A DNA stretch of 37,856 nucleotides from Clostridia bacterium (GCA_009929525.1 SAAH01000027.1:1-37856); one strand, 5' to 3'; numbered from the stretch's first letter, positions 14,947 to 23,315 are shown. Numbers and translations are program-made. Notes: generated from the sequence alone by a model not told the origin.

Positions 14947-15216
14947 ATGGACGATATTATTATTTGCCGTTGTCAGGAAGTGACCCAACAGGAGATCCTG
15001 GATGCCATAGCGGACGGAGCAACGACAGTAGATGGGGTAAAAAGAAGAACAAGGGCAGGTATGGGCCTTTGTCAGGGAAAGACATGTGAACGTCTCGTGG
15101 CGAAGATCATAGCACAGCAGACAGGAAAACCGATGGCAGAGATTCTTCCTCCTAAGAGCAGGATCCCGGTAAGACCAGTTAAGATAGGTATCGTGGGAGG
15201 AAAAGATGATGAGTAA
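14947..15216 (+). CDS. BFD-like 2Fe-2S subunit
   Basis: An 89-residue protein with the BFD-like [2Fe-2S] ligand pattern: Cys7 and Cys9 (ICRCQEVT) and Cys42 and Cys47 (GLCQGKTC), with a helical bundle between (ILDAIADGATTVDGVKRRTR). AGGAGGGG lies upstream. It is the small subunit that accompanies alpha (FAD/NAD) and beta (DAO-type) subunits in sarcosine oxidase-like and proline dehydrogenase complexes. Its stop lies inside the start of the next gene, an 11-bp overlap, so the two are co-translated. Confidence 0.88.
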   Translation: MDDIIICRCQEVTQQEILDAIADGATTVDGVKRRTRAGMGLCQGKTCERLVAKIIAQQTGKPMAEILPPKSRIPVRPVKIGIVGGKDDE

Positions 15217-16387
15217 AGATGCAGATGTTATAGTGATCGGCGGCGGTATCATCGGATGTTCCGTGACCTACCAGTTATCAAAACTGGGAAAGAAGGTACT
15301 GCAGATCGAAAGAGAAGAACTGACCCGCGGAGCAGCAGGAGCAACAGACGGAGTTGTCGGATATCATACGAAGAAACCAGGTGCCCAGATGGATCTGGCG
15401 GTACAGAGTATCGCCATGTTTGAACATCTCGGTGAAGAGCTGGGAGAAGATATTGAGTACGGTTTTCAGTGCGGTGGAATGCAGCCGGTAGAAGATCAGC
15501 TTCAGTGGGATATCCTTTCAGAAATAGTGGAAGAACAAAAAAAGAGTGGTGTGGACATCCGTATGATCTCCATCGATGAGGCAAGAAAGATCGAGCCGAT
15601 GCTGGCAAAAGATCTGAAAGGTGCCCTGTATTCACCGACAGGCGGAAAAGTAAATCCTATCAAATTGACGATGGCATTTTCAAGGGCAGCTAAGAAACTT
15701 GGAGCCGTGGTGAAGACAGAGACAGAAGTGACGGATCTTATCATAGAGGGTCAGGCAGTTAAGGGTGTAAAAACTACCAGAGGTGATTATCATGCAGACA
15801 TCGTAGTCAATGCCTGTGGTGCATGGGCAGCAAATATAGGAAAGATGGCAGGCCTTGATATTCCGATCCAGCCAAGAAAAGGACAGCTGATCGTTACAGA
15901 ACCGATCGGACAGTTTATGGATGCGACGCTCCAGTGTGCAAGGTATAATGTCATCAAGTTCAGACCGGATGCAGTGGACGATCCGGCGGCCCTTAAGATA
16001 GGCAATTCCTTAAGCATCGAGCAGACAGAAACCGGCGGGATGATCATCGGCGGAACAAGGGAGTTTGCAGGATACGATAGAGAAAATACACTGGAAGCGA
16101 TCGAGACGATCCTTCGCCGTGCAGTACGTTTCTTCCCGGCGTTGAAAGATATTTGCTTCATTCGTGCATTTGCAGGTCTCAGACCGTACACACCAGATGG
16201 ACTTCCACTGATTGGTAAAGTAAATGCTTTGGACGGATTTTATATGGCAGCAGGCCATGAAGGCGATGGTATCGCATTGTCGCCGATCACAGGAAAACTG
16301 CTGGCGGAACAAATAGTATATGGAAAGGAATCTTATTCGCTGGAATCATTTGACCCGAATAGATTTCCTCTTAAGCAAGAGGCATGA
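15206..16387 (+). CDS. FAD-dependent amino-acid/amine dehydrogenase, DAO family (catalytic beta subunit)
   Basis: A 393-residue flavoprotein. The dinucleotide-binding motif VIVIGGGIIGCSVTYQLSKLG is near residues 9-28. RGAAGATDGVVG, VVNACGAWA, and the C-terminal FAGLRPYTPDGLPLIG and AAGHEGDGIALSP segments define the D-amino-acid oxidase/glycine oxidase fold. Two adjacent ATG codons (15206, 15209) follow GGGAGG; 15209 has the better spacing. No signal peptide is present. In this family the beta subunit oxidises a secondary or cyclic amine such as proline, hydroxyproline or sarcosine; the exact substrate cannot be read from sequence. Confidence 0.88.
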   Translation: MMSKDADVIVIGGGIIGCSVTYQLSKLGKKVLQIEREELTRGAAGATDGVVGYHTKKPGAQMDLAVQSIAMFEHLGEELGEDIEYGFQCGGMQPVEDQLQWDILSEIVEEQKKSGVDIRMISIDEARKIEPMLAKDLKGALYSPTGGKVNPIKLTMAFSRAAKKLGAVVKTETEVTDLIIEGQAVKGVKTTRGDYHADIVVNACGAWAANIGKMAGLDIPIQPRKGQLIVTEPIGQFMDATLQCARYNVIKFRPDAVDDPAALKIGNSLSIEQTETGGMIIGGTREFAGYDRENTLEAIETILRRAVRFFPALKDICFIRAFAGLRPYTPDGLPLIGKVNALDGFYMAAGHEGDGIALSPITGKLLAEQIVYGKESYSLESFDPNRFPLKQEA

Positions 16388-16392
16388 TATAA

Positions 16393-17187
16393 ATGAAAGA
16401 AGAAAAGACGAAACCTGTAATACCTATTCAAAGATGTTATCCGGAAGATTATCTGGTTCATCAGGTAAGAGCTCATTATCTGGAGGGCGGTGAACTGCCT
16501 GTCCAGGAGTTTTGTATACGATTTCGTAAAGACACAGGTATGGTAATGTACTCCAATGCCTGTACACTGATGAGTTTTGAACAGTACGAGGATGGAAAAG
16601 TAGCAGTGCGTTTTATCGGGCGGATCACAGAGACGATGCAGACGAAACAGCAGAAAAATGCCAGATATATCATGCTGAGATTCCCACCCCAGTATATGTT
16701 TGAAAAACTAAAAGGGGTTGTAAACCAGGAAATCTATCTGGACCTGGAGGATTTTGGCGGGGAAGAGGCTGTCCGGATGGCGATGGAGACGACAGATCCG
16801 TCAGAGCGGTTCGAGATGCTGATGAAGCTGATAACAGATTCAAGGCTTCATTTTTGGATGAGTGATATCGTGAATCAATTTGTAAAAAACAGTATGGGAG
16901 AGACAAGATATCTTTCTCTGGAAGAATTGATCGCTCATATTACTTATACGCCCCGCTATGTGAGAGATATCATCAAAGAGTATACCGGGATCAGTGCGAA
17001 ACGGCTGTATGATATTTTACGTCTGCAGAGTATTATGGAAGTACAGCTTGAAGACAGCGGCAATGTAATGGATTGTGTGTATGATTTTGGATTTTATGAT
17101 CAGACCCACTTAAATAAAAACATTAAAAAACTGACCGGACTGACGTATTCTGCTTTCAGGCAGGTTCTGAAAGAAAAGAATAGATGA
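16393..17187 (+). CDS. AraC-type transcriptional regulator
   Basis: A 264-residue protein whose last ~90 residues form a two-HTH AraC-like domain: LEELIAHITYTPRYVRDIIK, then KRLYDILRLQSIMEVQL and the signature VYDFGFYDQTHLNKNIKKLTG. The N-terminal ~170 residues resemble no sensor I recognise and may bind the inducer. It sits in the same direction between the dehydrogenase genes and the permease, with 5 bases to the upstream stop, so it is probably the local regulator of this catabolic operon, sensing the amine substrate. The second HTH is well conserved; the first is less typical. Confidence 0.85.
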   Translation: MKEEKTKPVIPIQRCYPEDYLVHQVRAHYLEGGELPVQEFCIRFRKDTGMVMYSNACTLMSFEQYEDGKVAVRFIGRITETMQTKQQKNARYIMLRFPPQYMFEKLKGVVNQEIYLDLEDFGGEEAVRMAMETTDPSERFEMLMKLITDSRLHFWMSDIVNQFVKNSMGETRYLSLEELIAHITYTPRYVRDIIKEYTGISAKRLYDILRLQSIMEVQLEDSGNVMDCVYDFGFYDQTHLNKNIKKLTGLTYSAFRQVLKEKNR

Positions 17188-17217
17188 AACAAAAACTATA
17201 TTTAAGGAGGATCAAGT

Positions 17218-18642
17218 ATGATCAAGGTAGTGATTCCGATAGCAGTCTTGCTGATCATCATCCTATGCAAGAAGCTACCGAAAATCGGCGGAAATATTTA
17301 TGTGGCATTGATTTCCGCTGGTGTACTCTCATTGCTGATGGGGGAAGTTTTTGCGCCGACCAGATGGATAGGCGCATGGATAGACGGTCTGGACCGTATA
17401 TCCTGGGTTATCTGCCTGTCTATCTTCGGCAGTATCTATGCCGAGACACAGGTAAGACTTGGAACAATGGATACCGTTATGGGGGCATTGAAAGCAAAGT
17501 TTTATAAGTCTCCCCGTATCCTTGTTGTGTGTGTGGTCATCGCACTGGTATTATCCGGTTCCCTGCTGGGTGATGCAGTTGCGGCATCCACTGTAATCGG
17601 TGTTCTTACGATCGGTGTCCTGGCATCCATCGGATTATCACCGGAGAAGATCTGCTGCATCATCGTGGCAGGTGCGTCCATGGGTTCTATCATGCCCCCG
17701 ATCTCGCAGGCATTTGCCCTGTCATCATCACTGGCAGGCTCTGACCCGGATGCAACGATCCGATACGGATACATTACCGTTCCGCTGATCGTTCTTGTAG
17801 TAACAGCGTACATGGTATTTTTCTTTATCAAAGGCCATCCGGTCATCAAAGAGTATGACGATGATGGAAATGAAATCCAGATCACGGAAACAGCAGGACA
17901 TATCCTGAGAAAAAACTGGACTTCACTGATCCCGCTGGCTCTTTTGATACTGGTGGTGATCCTTCGTACGATCACCAATGAGAAGCTGCATTTTGATCTG
18001 ATGCCGGATCTTTTGTCTCAGATCAAGTTCATCACCATTGATGAGAACACAAGCATCTCTTTGTATGAGTGGATGAGCAACATCTCAGTATTGAAAGGAC
18101 TTTCCAATGGTATCGTTCTTTCAATCATCTTTGTAACGATCGTATCTTTTGGATTTAAGAGGGTGAGACGTCACGCCCGTGAGACACTTCACAGTGGACT
18201 TGGTAAGGTTAAGATGACAGTGACACTTCAGGTCTGTGCAGCATTTATGCTGGGATGTTTCTATGCAGGCGGACAGGTAGACGCAGTTCAGGAATTTGCT
18301 ATGCATCTTGATGCCAATGTGCTGAAGATCGGCGGAGCGGCAGCTATGATGCTCATGGGTATGCTGACAGGATCACAGTCAACAGCTCAGAACGTAGTAT
18401 TTACTTTCTTTGGACCGGCACTGGTGGCTACCGGCCGCGATGTGACACTTACAGCTGTGGCAGGAGCTCATCTTGCAGCAGCAGGTATGGGATTCCCGCC
18501 AGTTGATCTGACTACTTTCGTTGTGGCAGGTATCGTAGGCGGTATCCTTGGCAAGAAAGTAGATCCGCTTAAATCTATGTTCTATATGGTACCGATGTGC
18601 ATCTGCATGGCATTGGTCGGATTTATATTTATGTATATTTAA
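17218..18642 (+). CDS. Large permease of the ion-transporter superfamily (TRAP-DctM/NhaC-like)
   Basis: A 474-residue integral membrane protein with roughly eleven to twelve hydrophobic segments in two halves. GDAVAASTVIGVLTIGVLAS followed by GASMGSIMPPISQAFALS resembles the re-entrant loop region of TRAP large permeases and NhaC-type antiporters; a comparable region recurs near MLTGSQSTAQNVVF. TAAGGAGG lies 8 bases before the start. No periplasmic binding protein or small TRAP subunit is present nearby, so a stand-alone secondary transporter is more likely. Its place in the operon suggests uptake of the dehydrogenase substrate. The exact family is uncertain. Confidence 0.7.
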   Translation: MIKVVIPIAVLLIIILCKKLPKIGGNIYVALISAGVLSLLMGEVFAPTRWIGAWIDGLDRISWVICLSIFGSIYAETQVRLGTMDTVMGALKAKFYKSPRILVVCVVIALVLSGSLLGDAVAASTVIGVLTIGVLASIGLSPEKICCIIVAGASMGSIMPPISQAFALSSSLAGSDPDATIRYGYITVPLIVLVVTAYMVFFFIKGHPVIKEYDDDGNEIQITETAGHILRKNWTSLIPLALLILVVILRTITNEKLHFDLMPDLLSQIKFITIDENTSISLYEWMSNISVLKGLSNGIVLSIIFVTIVSFGFKRVRRHARETLHSGLGKVKMTVTLQVCAAFMLGCFYAGGQVDAVQEFAMHLDANVLKIGGAAAMMLMGMLTGSQSTAQNVVFTFFGPALVATGRDVTLTAVAGAHLAAAGMGFPPVDLTTFVVAGIVGGILGKKVDPLKSMFYMVPMCICMALVGFIFMYI

Positions 18643-18687
18643 TATCAAGGCTGTGGAGCATAAAATGCAGAGCAGTCCGTAATGGGC

Positions 18688-18713
18688 AGGGGGCAAAATT
18701 AATTTTGTCCCCT
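18688..18713. repeat. Loop-less palindrome after the permease gene
   Basis: AGGGGGCAAAATT (18688-18700) is followed directly by AATTTTGTCCCCT (18701-18713), a 26-bp near-perfect palindrome without loop and without T-tract. It lies in the 111-bp gap before the DpaA-like gene and may be a terminator stem, an mRNA processing site or a protein-binding site. Confidence 0.5.
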
Positions 18714-18753
18714 ACATCATATCTAGCAGATTTTTTGGAATATGGGGGTTTTT

Positions 18754-19548
18754 ATGAAGAAGAAAAAGATAGCTGTCATGGCTTCGGACGGACGTATGGA
18801 TATCATAGCAAAAGAACTTCGTACAGATGGACATGAGGTCTGGGTCTGCAAAAGCTATGACGATATGGAAGTGATGGAAAAAAGAGCCGGCGAATGGGAT
18901 GTGCTATTGCTGCCGATCAGAGGAATCGATAAAGAAGGATATTCTGTGGTGGGCGAGGTACGATTTTGCATGGAAACGATAATGAAAAACCTTCGCACAG
19001 ATGCCCTGGTCATCACCGGACTTCAGACAGAATATTTAAAGAAGCTGGACAGAAAGATTCTGTGTTACTTTGAAGATGAGACGGTACATCTTAAAAATGT
19101 AGCCCTCACTGCAGAAGGGATCCTTTATCTTATGATCAAAGAGACAAAGAAAAGTATCTTCGCCCAGTCCGTGGATATTATTGGATTTGGAGGAGTGGGG
19201 AAAGCAGCGCACCGATTGTTGAAAACCATGAATATTTCTCATCGGATCGTGGATAAAGTTTCAAAAGTCGCCAAAGAGGGTGAGTGTGTGATGAGTCTGG
19301 AAACATGGCAAAAAGAAATGCCGGCGCAGATCATCATCAATTCCGTACCGGCGATGATCGCAGATGAGGAGATTGGAAAAGACTGGCCGGAGAGCACAAC
19401 ATTTCTTGATATTGCCAGTGGTGCAGTGGGAGCATCTGAGCAGCTAAAGAAGAAAATCCATTATATTGCAGCACCGCCTCTTCCGGGTCTGGTAGCAGAG
19501 GAAAGTGCAGGAGAGATGCTTGCGGATTATGTTCGTGGTCAGATATAG
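18754..19548 (+). CDS. Dipicolinate synthase subunit A-like NAD(P)-binding protein
   Basis: A 264-residue protein from ATG 18754 (GGGGGT five bases upstream; ATG 18742 would add four residues). The layout matches SpoVFA/DpaA: an N-terminal domain starting KKIAVMASDGRMDIIAKEL, a Rossmann motif IIGFGGVGKAAHRLL (Gly144-Gly149), INSVPAMI, and the diagnostic C-terminal APPLPGLVAEESAGEMLADY. DpaA forms dipicolinate in the mother cell during sporulation together with flavoprotein subunit B, which is not found here. The position behind an amine dehydrogenase operon suggests either a recruited oxidoreductase for a cyclic imino acid or a true sporulation gene placed by chance. Confidence 0.78.
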   Translation: MKKKKIAVMASDGRMDIIAKELRTDGHEVWVCKSYDDMEVMEKRAGEWDVLLLPIRGIDKEGYSVVGEVRFCMETIMKNLRTDALVITGLQTEYLKKLDRKILCYFEDETVHLKNVALTAEGILYLMIKETKKSIFAQSVDIIGFGGVGKAAHRLLKTMNISHRIVDKVSKVAKEGECVMSLETWQKEMPAQIIINSVPAMIADEEIGKDWPESTTFLDIASGAVGASEQLKKKIHYIAAPPLPGLVAEESAGEMLADYVRGQI

Positions 19549-19562
19549 ACGATGGATAACTA

Positions 19563-19604
19563 AAAAGCAGAAAACAATTCCCTAGATTGTTTTCTGCTTT
19601 TTTC
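19563..19604. terminator. Bidirectional terminator
   Basis: AAAAGCAGAAAACAAT (19563-19578) pairs perfectly with ATTGTTTTCTGCTTTT (19586-19601) and T follows; A precedes on the other side. It separates the convergent DpaA-like gene and the small minus-strand gene. Confidence 0.9.
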
Positions 19605-19649
19605 CGGTCTGACCGGGTGGCATTTTATAAATAATGGTAGTGATCCTCT

Positions 19650-20045
19650 TTAAAGTGTAATATCTCTGGCTTTTCGAAGGGCAGCAGCATAATAATCATA
19701 TTCTTTCTCGGTTGCTGCGATGCAAAGGTAATCTTCGATGCATACGCCTTCATTTCTTTCATTGAAGCGCAGAGTCATATCTCCATAGCCCCGGATGCTC
19801 AATGGTTCTTTTCCTACATTCTGGCGAGCACTCAGATAAGCTTTCAGATTGCGTTTGAGATCGCGAAGATGATCGTCCACGCGGCTGTTGCTTATCAGTA
19901 CGCTATGTTTATGTTTTCCAAATGTAAGCTCGATCTCCGGCTGGTTCTTCCAGGCGGTGACGGCTACATTATGCGGCAGGTCCTGCCGAAAGAATAGCAG
20001 ATTGGTCTGTGAAGTATCATTGTTGATCGTATTGTAAGTTAACAT
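19650..20045 (-). CDS. Conserved-looking protein of unknown function
   Basis: A 131-residue protein not recognised by me. The start ATG at 20045 (minus strand) is chosen because AAAGGAGGTCC lies 7 bases upstream; an in-frame extension to 20126 lacks such a site. The protein is soluble, with a beta-rich first half (ITAWK-like and ELTFGKHKHSVLIS strands), a charged helix VDDHLRDLKRNLKAYLSARQ, and a C-terminal helix EKEYDYYAAALRKARDITL. There are no membrane segments or Cys motifs. It is monocistronic and convergent with the DpaA-like gene. The strong ribosome binding site argues that it is expressed. Confidence 0.7.
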   Translation of the reverse strand: MLTYNTINNDTSQTNLLFFRQDLPHNVAVTAWKNQPEIELTFGKHKHSVLISNSRVDDHLRDLKRNLKAYLSARQNVGKEPLSIRGYGDMTLRFNERNEGVCIEDYLCIAATEKEYDYYAAALRKARDITL

Positions 20046-20398
20046 ATTCAGGACCTCCTTTGACTGTTTTATGGAAAAGTGTTTTGACTTTCTATGAATA
20101 TAAGTATATAAACATTTTCGATACAAATATAGTAAATTTTTGAGTGTTTTTGATCAGGATCCGATCAGATTTTGAAAATGCCTTGCTGAATAGGGATATT
20201 AGAGTTAAAATAAATGCGTTGATGTGAATCATTACACATTCAAATGAGACAGCGGAGGAGAAGGATTTGAACGATTGAATCTTACATGTCCGCGAAGCGT
20301 TCTGGAAAAGGCAATGAAGTAATTGAAAACAGCAGTGGATACTTTGAAGGCGTGAGATTCTTTCTCATTATAGTATGAGTGGAAAAGAGGGAATTGTT
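20046..20398. promoter_or_regulatory. Divergent intergenic region upstream of cysK
   Basis: AT-rich near 20046-20160, where minus-strand TTGTAT and TATATT with an 18-base spacer could be the promoter of the unknown gene. The plus-strand part has TTGAAA (20172) and a weak -10 GATATT 17 bases later. I see no T-box, SAM or other known leader motif. No gene is visible here. Confidence 0.35.
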
Positions 20399-21328
20399 AT
20401 GGCGAATATTTATGAAAAAACCACAGATCTGATTGGACATACACCACTTTTGCATCTTGGCGGGATGGAGGAACGTTACCAGCTTCCGTCAAGGCTGTTG
20501 GCAAAGCTGGAATATCTGAATCCATCAGGAAGCGTAAAGGACAGAACAGCATTGGCGATGATCCTGGATGCGGAAGAAAAAGGGATATTGAAGGCAGGTG
20601 CGACGATCATAGAGCCGACTTCTGGAAATACAGGAATTGGTCTTGCGGCGATCGGTGTGTCAAGAGGGTATCAGGTGATCCTTACGATGCCGGAGACCAT
20701 GTCTCAGGAACGCAGGAATATATTGAAAGCTTATGGTGCTAAGATCGTACTGACAGAAGGATCTATGGGAATGTCAGGTGCGATAGAAAAAGCGGAAGAA
20801 CTAAAGGCTGAGATACCGGGAAGTATCATAGCAGGGCAGTTTGATAATCCGGCAAATGCCAAGATACACAGAGAAACGACTGGGCCGGAGATATGGGAAG
20901 ATACCGATGGAACTGTTGACATCCTTGTGGCAGGGATTGGAACAGGAGGGACGATCACGGGTACAGGAGAATATCTGAAAGGGAAGAATCCCAACATCCA
21001 GATTGTAGCTGTAGAGCCAGAGGCATCACCGGTACTGTCGAAAGGCCGGAGTGGAAGTCATGGGATCCAGGGGATCGGTGCAAACTTCGTCCCAAGCGTA
21101 CTCAACCGGGAAATCTGTGATGAAATCTATACTGTCGGCGATATGGATGCGATCAACTGGGCGAAAGCACTGACAAAGACAGAGGGGATCCTTGTGGGGA
21201 TCTCATCAGGTGCGGCGGTATGCGCAGCGGCAGGCCTTGCCAAGAGACCGGAAAATAAGGGGAAAACCATAGTTGTGATCCTACCGGACAGCGGCGACAG
21301 ATATTATAGTACAGCATTATTTCTATAA
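20399..21328 (+). CDS. cysK: Cysteine synthase A (O-acetylserine sulfhydrylase)
   Basis: A 309-residue PLP enzyme that makes L-cysteine from O-acetylserine and sulfide. The start ATG 20399 is taken because AGAGGGAATT precedes it; an ATG at 20375 lacks a site. IYEKTTDLIGHTPLLHL, the PLP lysine motif NPSGSVKDRTAL (Lys45), the PTSGNTGIGLA loop, GTGGTITGTGEYLK phosphate-binding loop and GISSGAAV near the C-terminus are all present. The length is normal. The gene stands alone, without cysE or sulfate genes next to it. A CysM- or beta-cyanoalanine-type specificity is possible but less likely. Confidence 0.95.
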   Translation: MANIYEKTTDLIGHTPLLHLGGMEERYQLPSRLLAKLEYLNPSGSVKDRTALAMILDAEEKGILKAGATIIEPTSGNTGIGLAAIGVSRGYQVILTMPETMSQERRNILKAYGAKIVLTEGSMGMSGAIEKAEELKAEIPGSIIAGQFDNPANAKIHRETTGPEIWEDTDGTVDILVAGIGTGGTITGTGEYLKGKNPNIQIVAVEPEASPVLSKGRSGSHGIQGIGANFVPSVLNREICDEIYTVGDMDAINWAKALTKTEGILVGISSGAAVCAAAGLAKRPENKGKTIVVILPDSGDRYYSTALFL

Positions 21329-21427
21329 TAAAACAAAAAAATAGATTCACGAAAAGATACAGAGTGATAAGATATTTCACATACATGCATGAAATAGATA
21401 ACCAAACGATCAAGGAGGAAATAAAAA

Positions 21428-21865
21428 ATGGAATTTACAACATTACAAAAAGATATGGTAGCTGCAATGAAGGCAAAAGACAAGGTTCGTAAAGAGGCGA
21501 TCTCATCTCTGATATCTGCAGCAAAAAAAGTTGCTATCGACGAAGGCTGCCGCGATGATATTAAGGAAGAAATGGTAAATAAGGTTATCCTTAAAGAGTT
21601 AAAAACGGTTAAAGAACAGATCGATACCTGCCCGGCAGAGAGAGCAGAACTTCGTCAGGAGTATCAGACACGATATGATATCATCAGCGAGTATGCACCA
21701 CAGATGATGTCTGCCGAAGAAGTAAAGGCATGTATTCAGGAAAAATTTGCAGAGGTATTGGCTATAGGTAATAAAGGACAGATCATGAAAGCTGTCATGG
21801 GTGAGCTGAAAGGCAAAGCAGACGGAAAAGTCATCAACCAGGTAGTTGGAGAATTGTGTAAGTAA
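21428..21865 (+). CDS. GatB/YqeY domain protein
   Basis: A 145-residue helical protein of the YqeY family. The pattern MEFTTLQKDMVAAMKAKDKV, a central coil with ERAELRQEYQTRYDIISEY and the C-terminal NKGQIMKAVMGELKGKADGK and GKVINQVVGELCK match. The domain resembles the tRNA-binding tail of GatB in the glutamyl-tRNA amidotransferase, but the free-standing protein has no well-defined role. CAAGGAGG lies upstream of the ATG. It follows cysK by 99 bases in the same direction and may be co-transcribed; no terminator is seen between them. Confidence 0.92.
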   Translation: MEFTTLQKDMVAAMKAKDKVRKEAISSLISAAKKVAIDEGCRDDIKEEMVNKVILKELKTVKEQIDTCPAERAELRQEYQTRYDIISEYAPQMMSAEEVKACIQEKFAEVLAIGNKGQIMKAVMGELKGKADGKVINQVVGELCK

Positions 21866-21891
21866 CTAAGCAGGATACGAATGATAAATGC

Positions 21892-21920
21892 TTGTCATTT
21901 TTCCTCGAAACGTATATAAT
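21892..21920 (+). promoter_or_regulatory. Sigma-A promoter of the macro-domain gene
   Basis: TTGTCA (21892-21897) and TATAAT (21915-21920) with a 17-bp spacer, ending 29 bases before the ATG. Five of six and six of six consensus positions. Confidence 0.82.
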
Positions 21921-21949
21921 GGTGGCAACAGGTTGGCAGGAGGAGAATT

Positions 21950-22471
21950 ATGGAAAAATTTAGGATTGAGAAAGGCGATATTACCACGTATGCTGTAGAT
22001 GCAATTGTCAATGCAGCGAACCCTACACTGTTAGGCGGAGCAGGCGTAGATGGTGCGATCCATCGAGCAGCAGGACCGAAACTTTTGGATGAGTGTAAGA
22101 CATTGGATGGCTGTGATATCGGAAAGTCCAAGATTACCAAGGGCTATGATCTTCCGGCAAAGTATGTGATCCACACTCCGGGGCCGGTATGGCATGGCGG
22201 AGACAACTATGAGGATGCACTGCTTAAAAGCTGTTATGAACATTGTTTGAAATTGGCAGAAAAATATGAATTAAAGACGATCGCATTTGTTTCCATAAGT
22301 ACTGGAGTATATGCATATCCTCCGGAGGAAGCAGCACGTGTCGCTGTGAGTACTATCTGTGATTTCCTTAAGTGGACACAGATTGTGGAAGAAGTGACGA
22401 TGGTGTGCCATAATGACCGCGTTTTGAAGGCATTTCAGGATGCTTTGGAGGAGTATGAGGCGCAGGAATAA
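21950..22471 (+). CDS. Macro-domain O-acetyl-ADP-ribose deacetylase-like protein
   Basis: A 173-residue macro domain, complete and without fusion partners. The ADP-ribose-binding signature [20 protein letters not shown] is at residues ~21-40, with the catalytic-type Asp in [11 protein letters not shown], and the second loop [19 protein letters not shown] near 116-134. Such YmdB/MacroD-type enzymes remove ADP-ribose from proteins or deacetylate O-acetyl-ADP-ribose in the cytoplasm. CAGGAGGAG precedes the ATG and a strong promoter lies just upstream. No ADP-ribosyltransferase or sirtuin gene is adjacent, so this is probably a housekeeping copy. Confidence 0.95.
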   Translation: MEKFRIEKGDITTYAVDAIVNAANPTLLGGAGVDGAIHRAAGPKLLDECKTLDGCDIGKSKITKGYDLPAKYVIHTPGPVWHGGDNYEDALLKSCYEHCLKLAEKYELKTIAFVSISTGVYAYPPEEAARVAVSTICDFLKWTQIVEEVTMVCHNDRVLKAFQDALEEYEAQE

Positions 22472-22490
22472 GGAGTGGTTGAGGGCGGAC

Positions 22491-22771
22491 GCCTTCCAAT
22501 GCTGGCAGTCCAGGTGATCCGGGGTGCGGGTGGGTGTGGCAGGTATTTCGCTGTAAAAAACTATGCGTGAAAAGAACAACTCCGGCAGGGATCGGACATA
22601 TTCGGTATATATGCTTGATGCATATACACCTCAGATGTCCTTGTTGTGTGCTTTGGTAAGCACACAACACCCTGTCGGAGTTGTTCTTTTCGCGCATGTT
22701 TTTTATCAGCTCAATCCCGATGCCACATCCACCCGCATCCCGGATCACCTGGACTGCCGGCATTGGAAGGC
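22491..22771. repeat. 281-bp imperfect palindrome with branched centre
   Basis: The left arm (22491-22590) is the near-complete reverse complement of the right arm (22670-22771), from GCCTTCCAATG/CATTGGAAGGC at the outside to GGCAGGG/CCCTGTC inside, with one mismatched patch near 22540-22560. The centre folds again: GGACAT (22594-22599) with ATGTCC (22635-22640) around a hairpin GTATATATGC/GCATATAC, then GTTGTGTGCT (22643-22652) with AGCACACAAC. No transposase is encoded. It could be a MITE-like element or a structured RNA. The 22472-23315 stretch has no convincing gene. Confidence 0.8.
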
Positions 22772-22978
22772 TGGTGGCTCAGTGAGGGAGGGGAGGGATG
22801 TGTGTTTGAGGTTGTGGTTTGGGAAAACCATGTTTTTCCTGCGGTATTGTGAGATAGTGTCTTTATAGGGTATTCCAATATTTTAATATTGAAGAAAAGA
22901 AAATGACATTGCAGATGTCATAAACGTAAAAACTGCGCCAATAACATTGAGCAGCGCCCTACCGGAGCCAATGAACAG

Positions 22979-23158
22979 CCAGAGATTTTTGGGGGAGTGG
23001 GGGCCGAACAATTTGAGAGCGGTTTGAGAATCTTACGAGATTTCCACCCTAGCAAGCACTTAGCGAAGAGCCCACTGGCGATGAGCTTAGTGCGGCTTGG
23101 GTGGTAGCTCGGAAGTTCTCAGCTCTCGTTTGGCCCCCACTCCCCCAAAAATCTCTGG
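22979..23158. repeat. 180-bp second palindrome
   Basis: CCAGAGATTTTTGGGGGAGT (from 22979) and its reverse complement ending at 23158 form the outer arms; both continue through GGGGGCC. The inner arms CCACCCTAGCAAGCACTTAGC (ending 23064) and GCTTAGTGCGGCTTGGGTGG (from 23085) pair again across a 20-base loop. The two outer and inner stems are joined by a less well paired middle. It is unrelated in sequence to the palindrome at 22491. No protein is encoded. Confidence 0.8.
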
Positions 23159-23315
23159 CGTCCCCCCCCATAAAACATACTTTATGATAGTGAAAAAGAC
23201 GAAAATCCAATTTTATTTTTGTCTATTAAGATAATAGAAAACCATTTATGTTTGCCGTATACTGAACATGCGCGGAATGGTTTTTACTATACTATCATAT
23301 TAGGAGGAGCGTACT
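23159..23315 (+). promoter_or_regulatory. Probable promoter region of the first alpha-mannosidase gene
   Basis: AT-rich stretch with TATACT at 23258-23263 and a weak TAGAAA -35 at 23235, and a dyad AAAACCAT/ATGGTTTT around it. TATGATAGT (23183-23191) recurs inverted as ACTATCATA (23291-23299). GGAGGAG lies before the TTG start. Assignment is by position. Confidence 0.4.

Noticed and set aside
14212-15252. 346-codon minus-strand open frame opposite the iron-sulfur subunit genes
   Set aside because: Its composition is full of Cys, His, Tyr and Phe as expected from antisense reading; the plus strand encodes three recognisable overlapping proteins.
20127-20398. T-box or SAM riboswitch upstream of cysK
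   Set aside because: No T-box sequence (AGGGTGG-type) and no terminator with T-run is found in the leader.
22368-22868. Short open frames on both strands through the 281-bp palindrome
   Set aside because: They read the same arms in both directions and owe their existence to the repeat; no start signals or family resemblance are seen.
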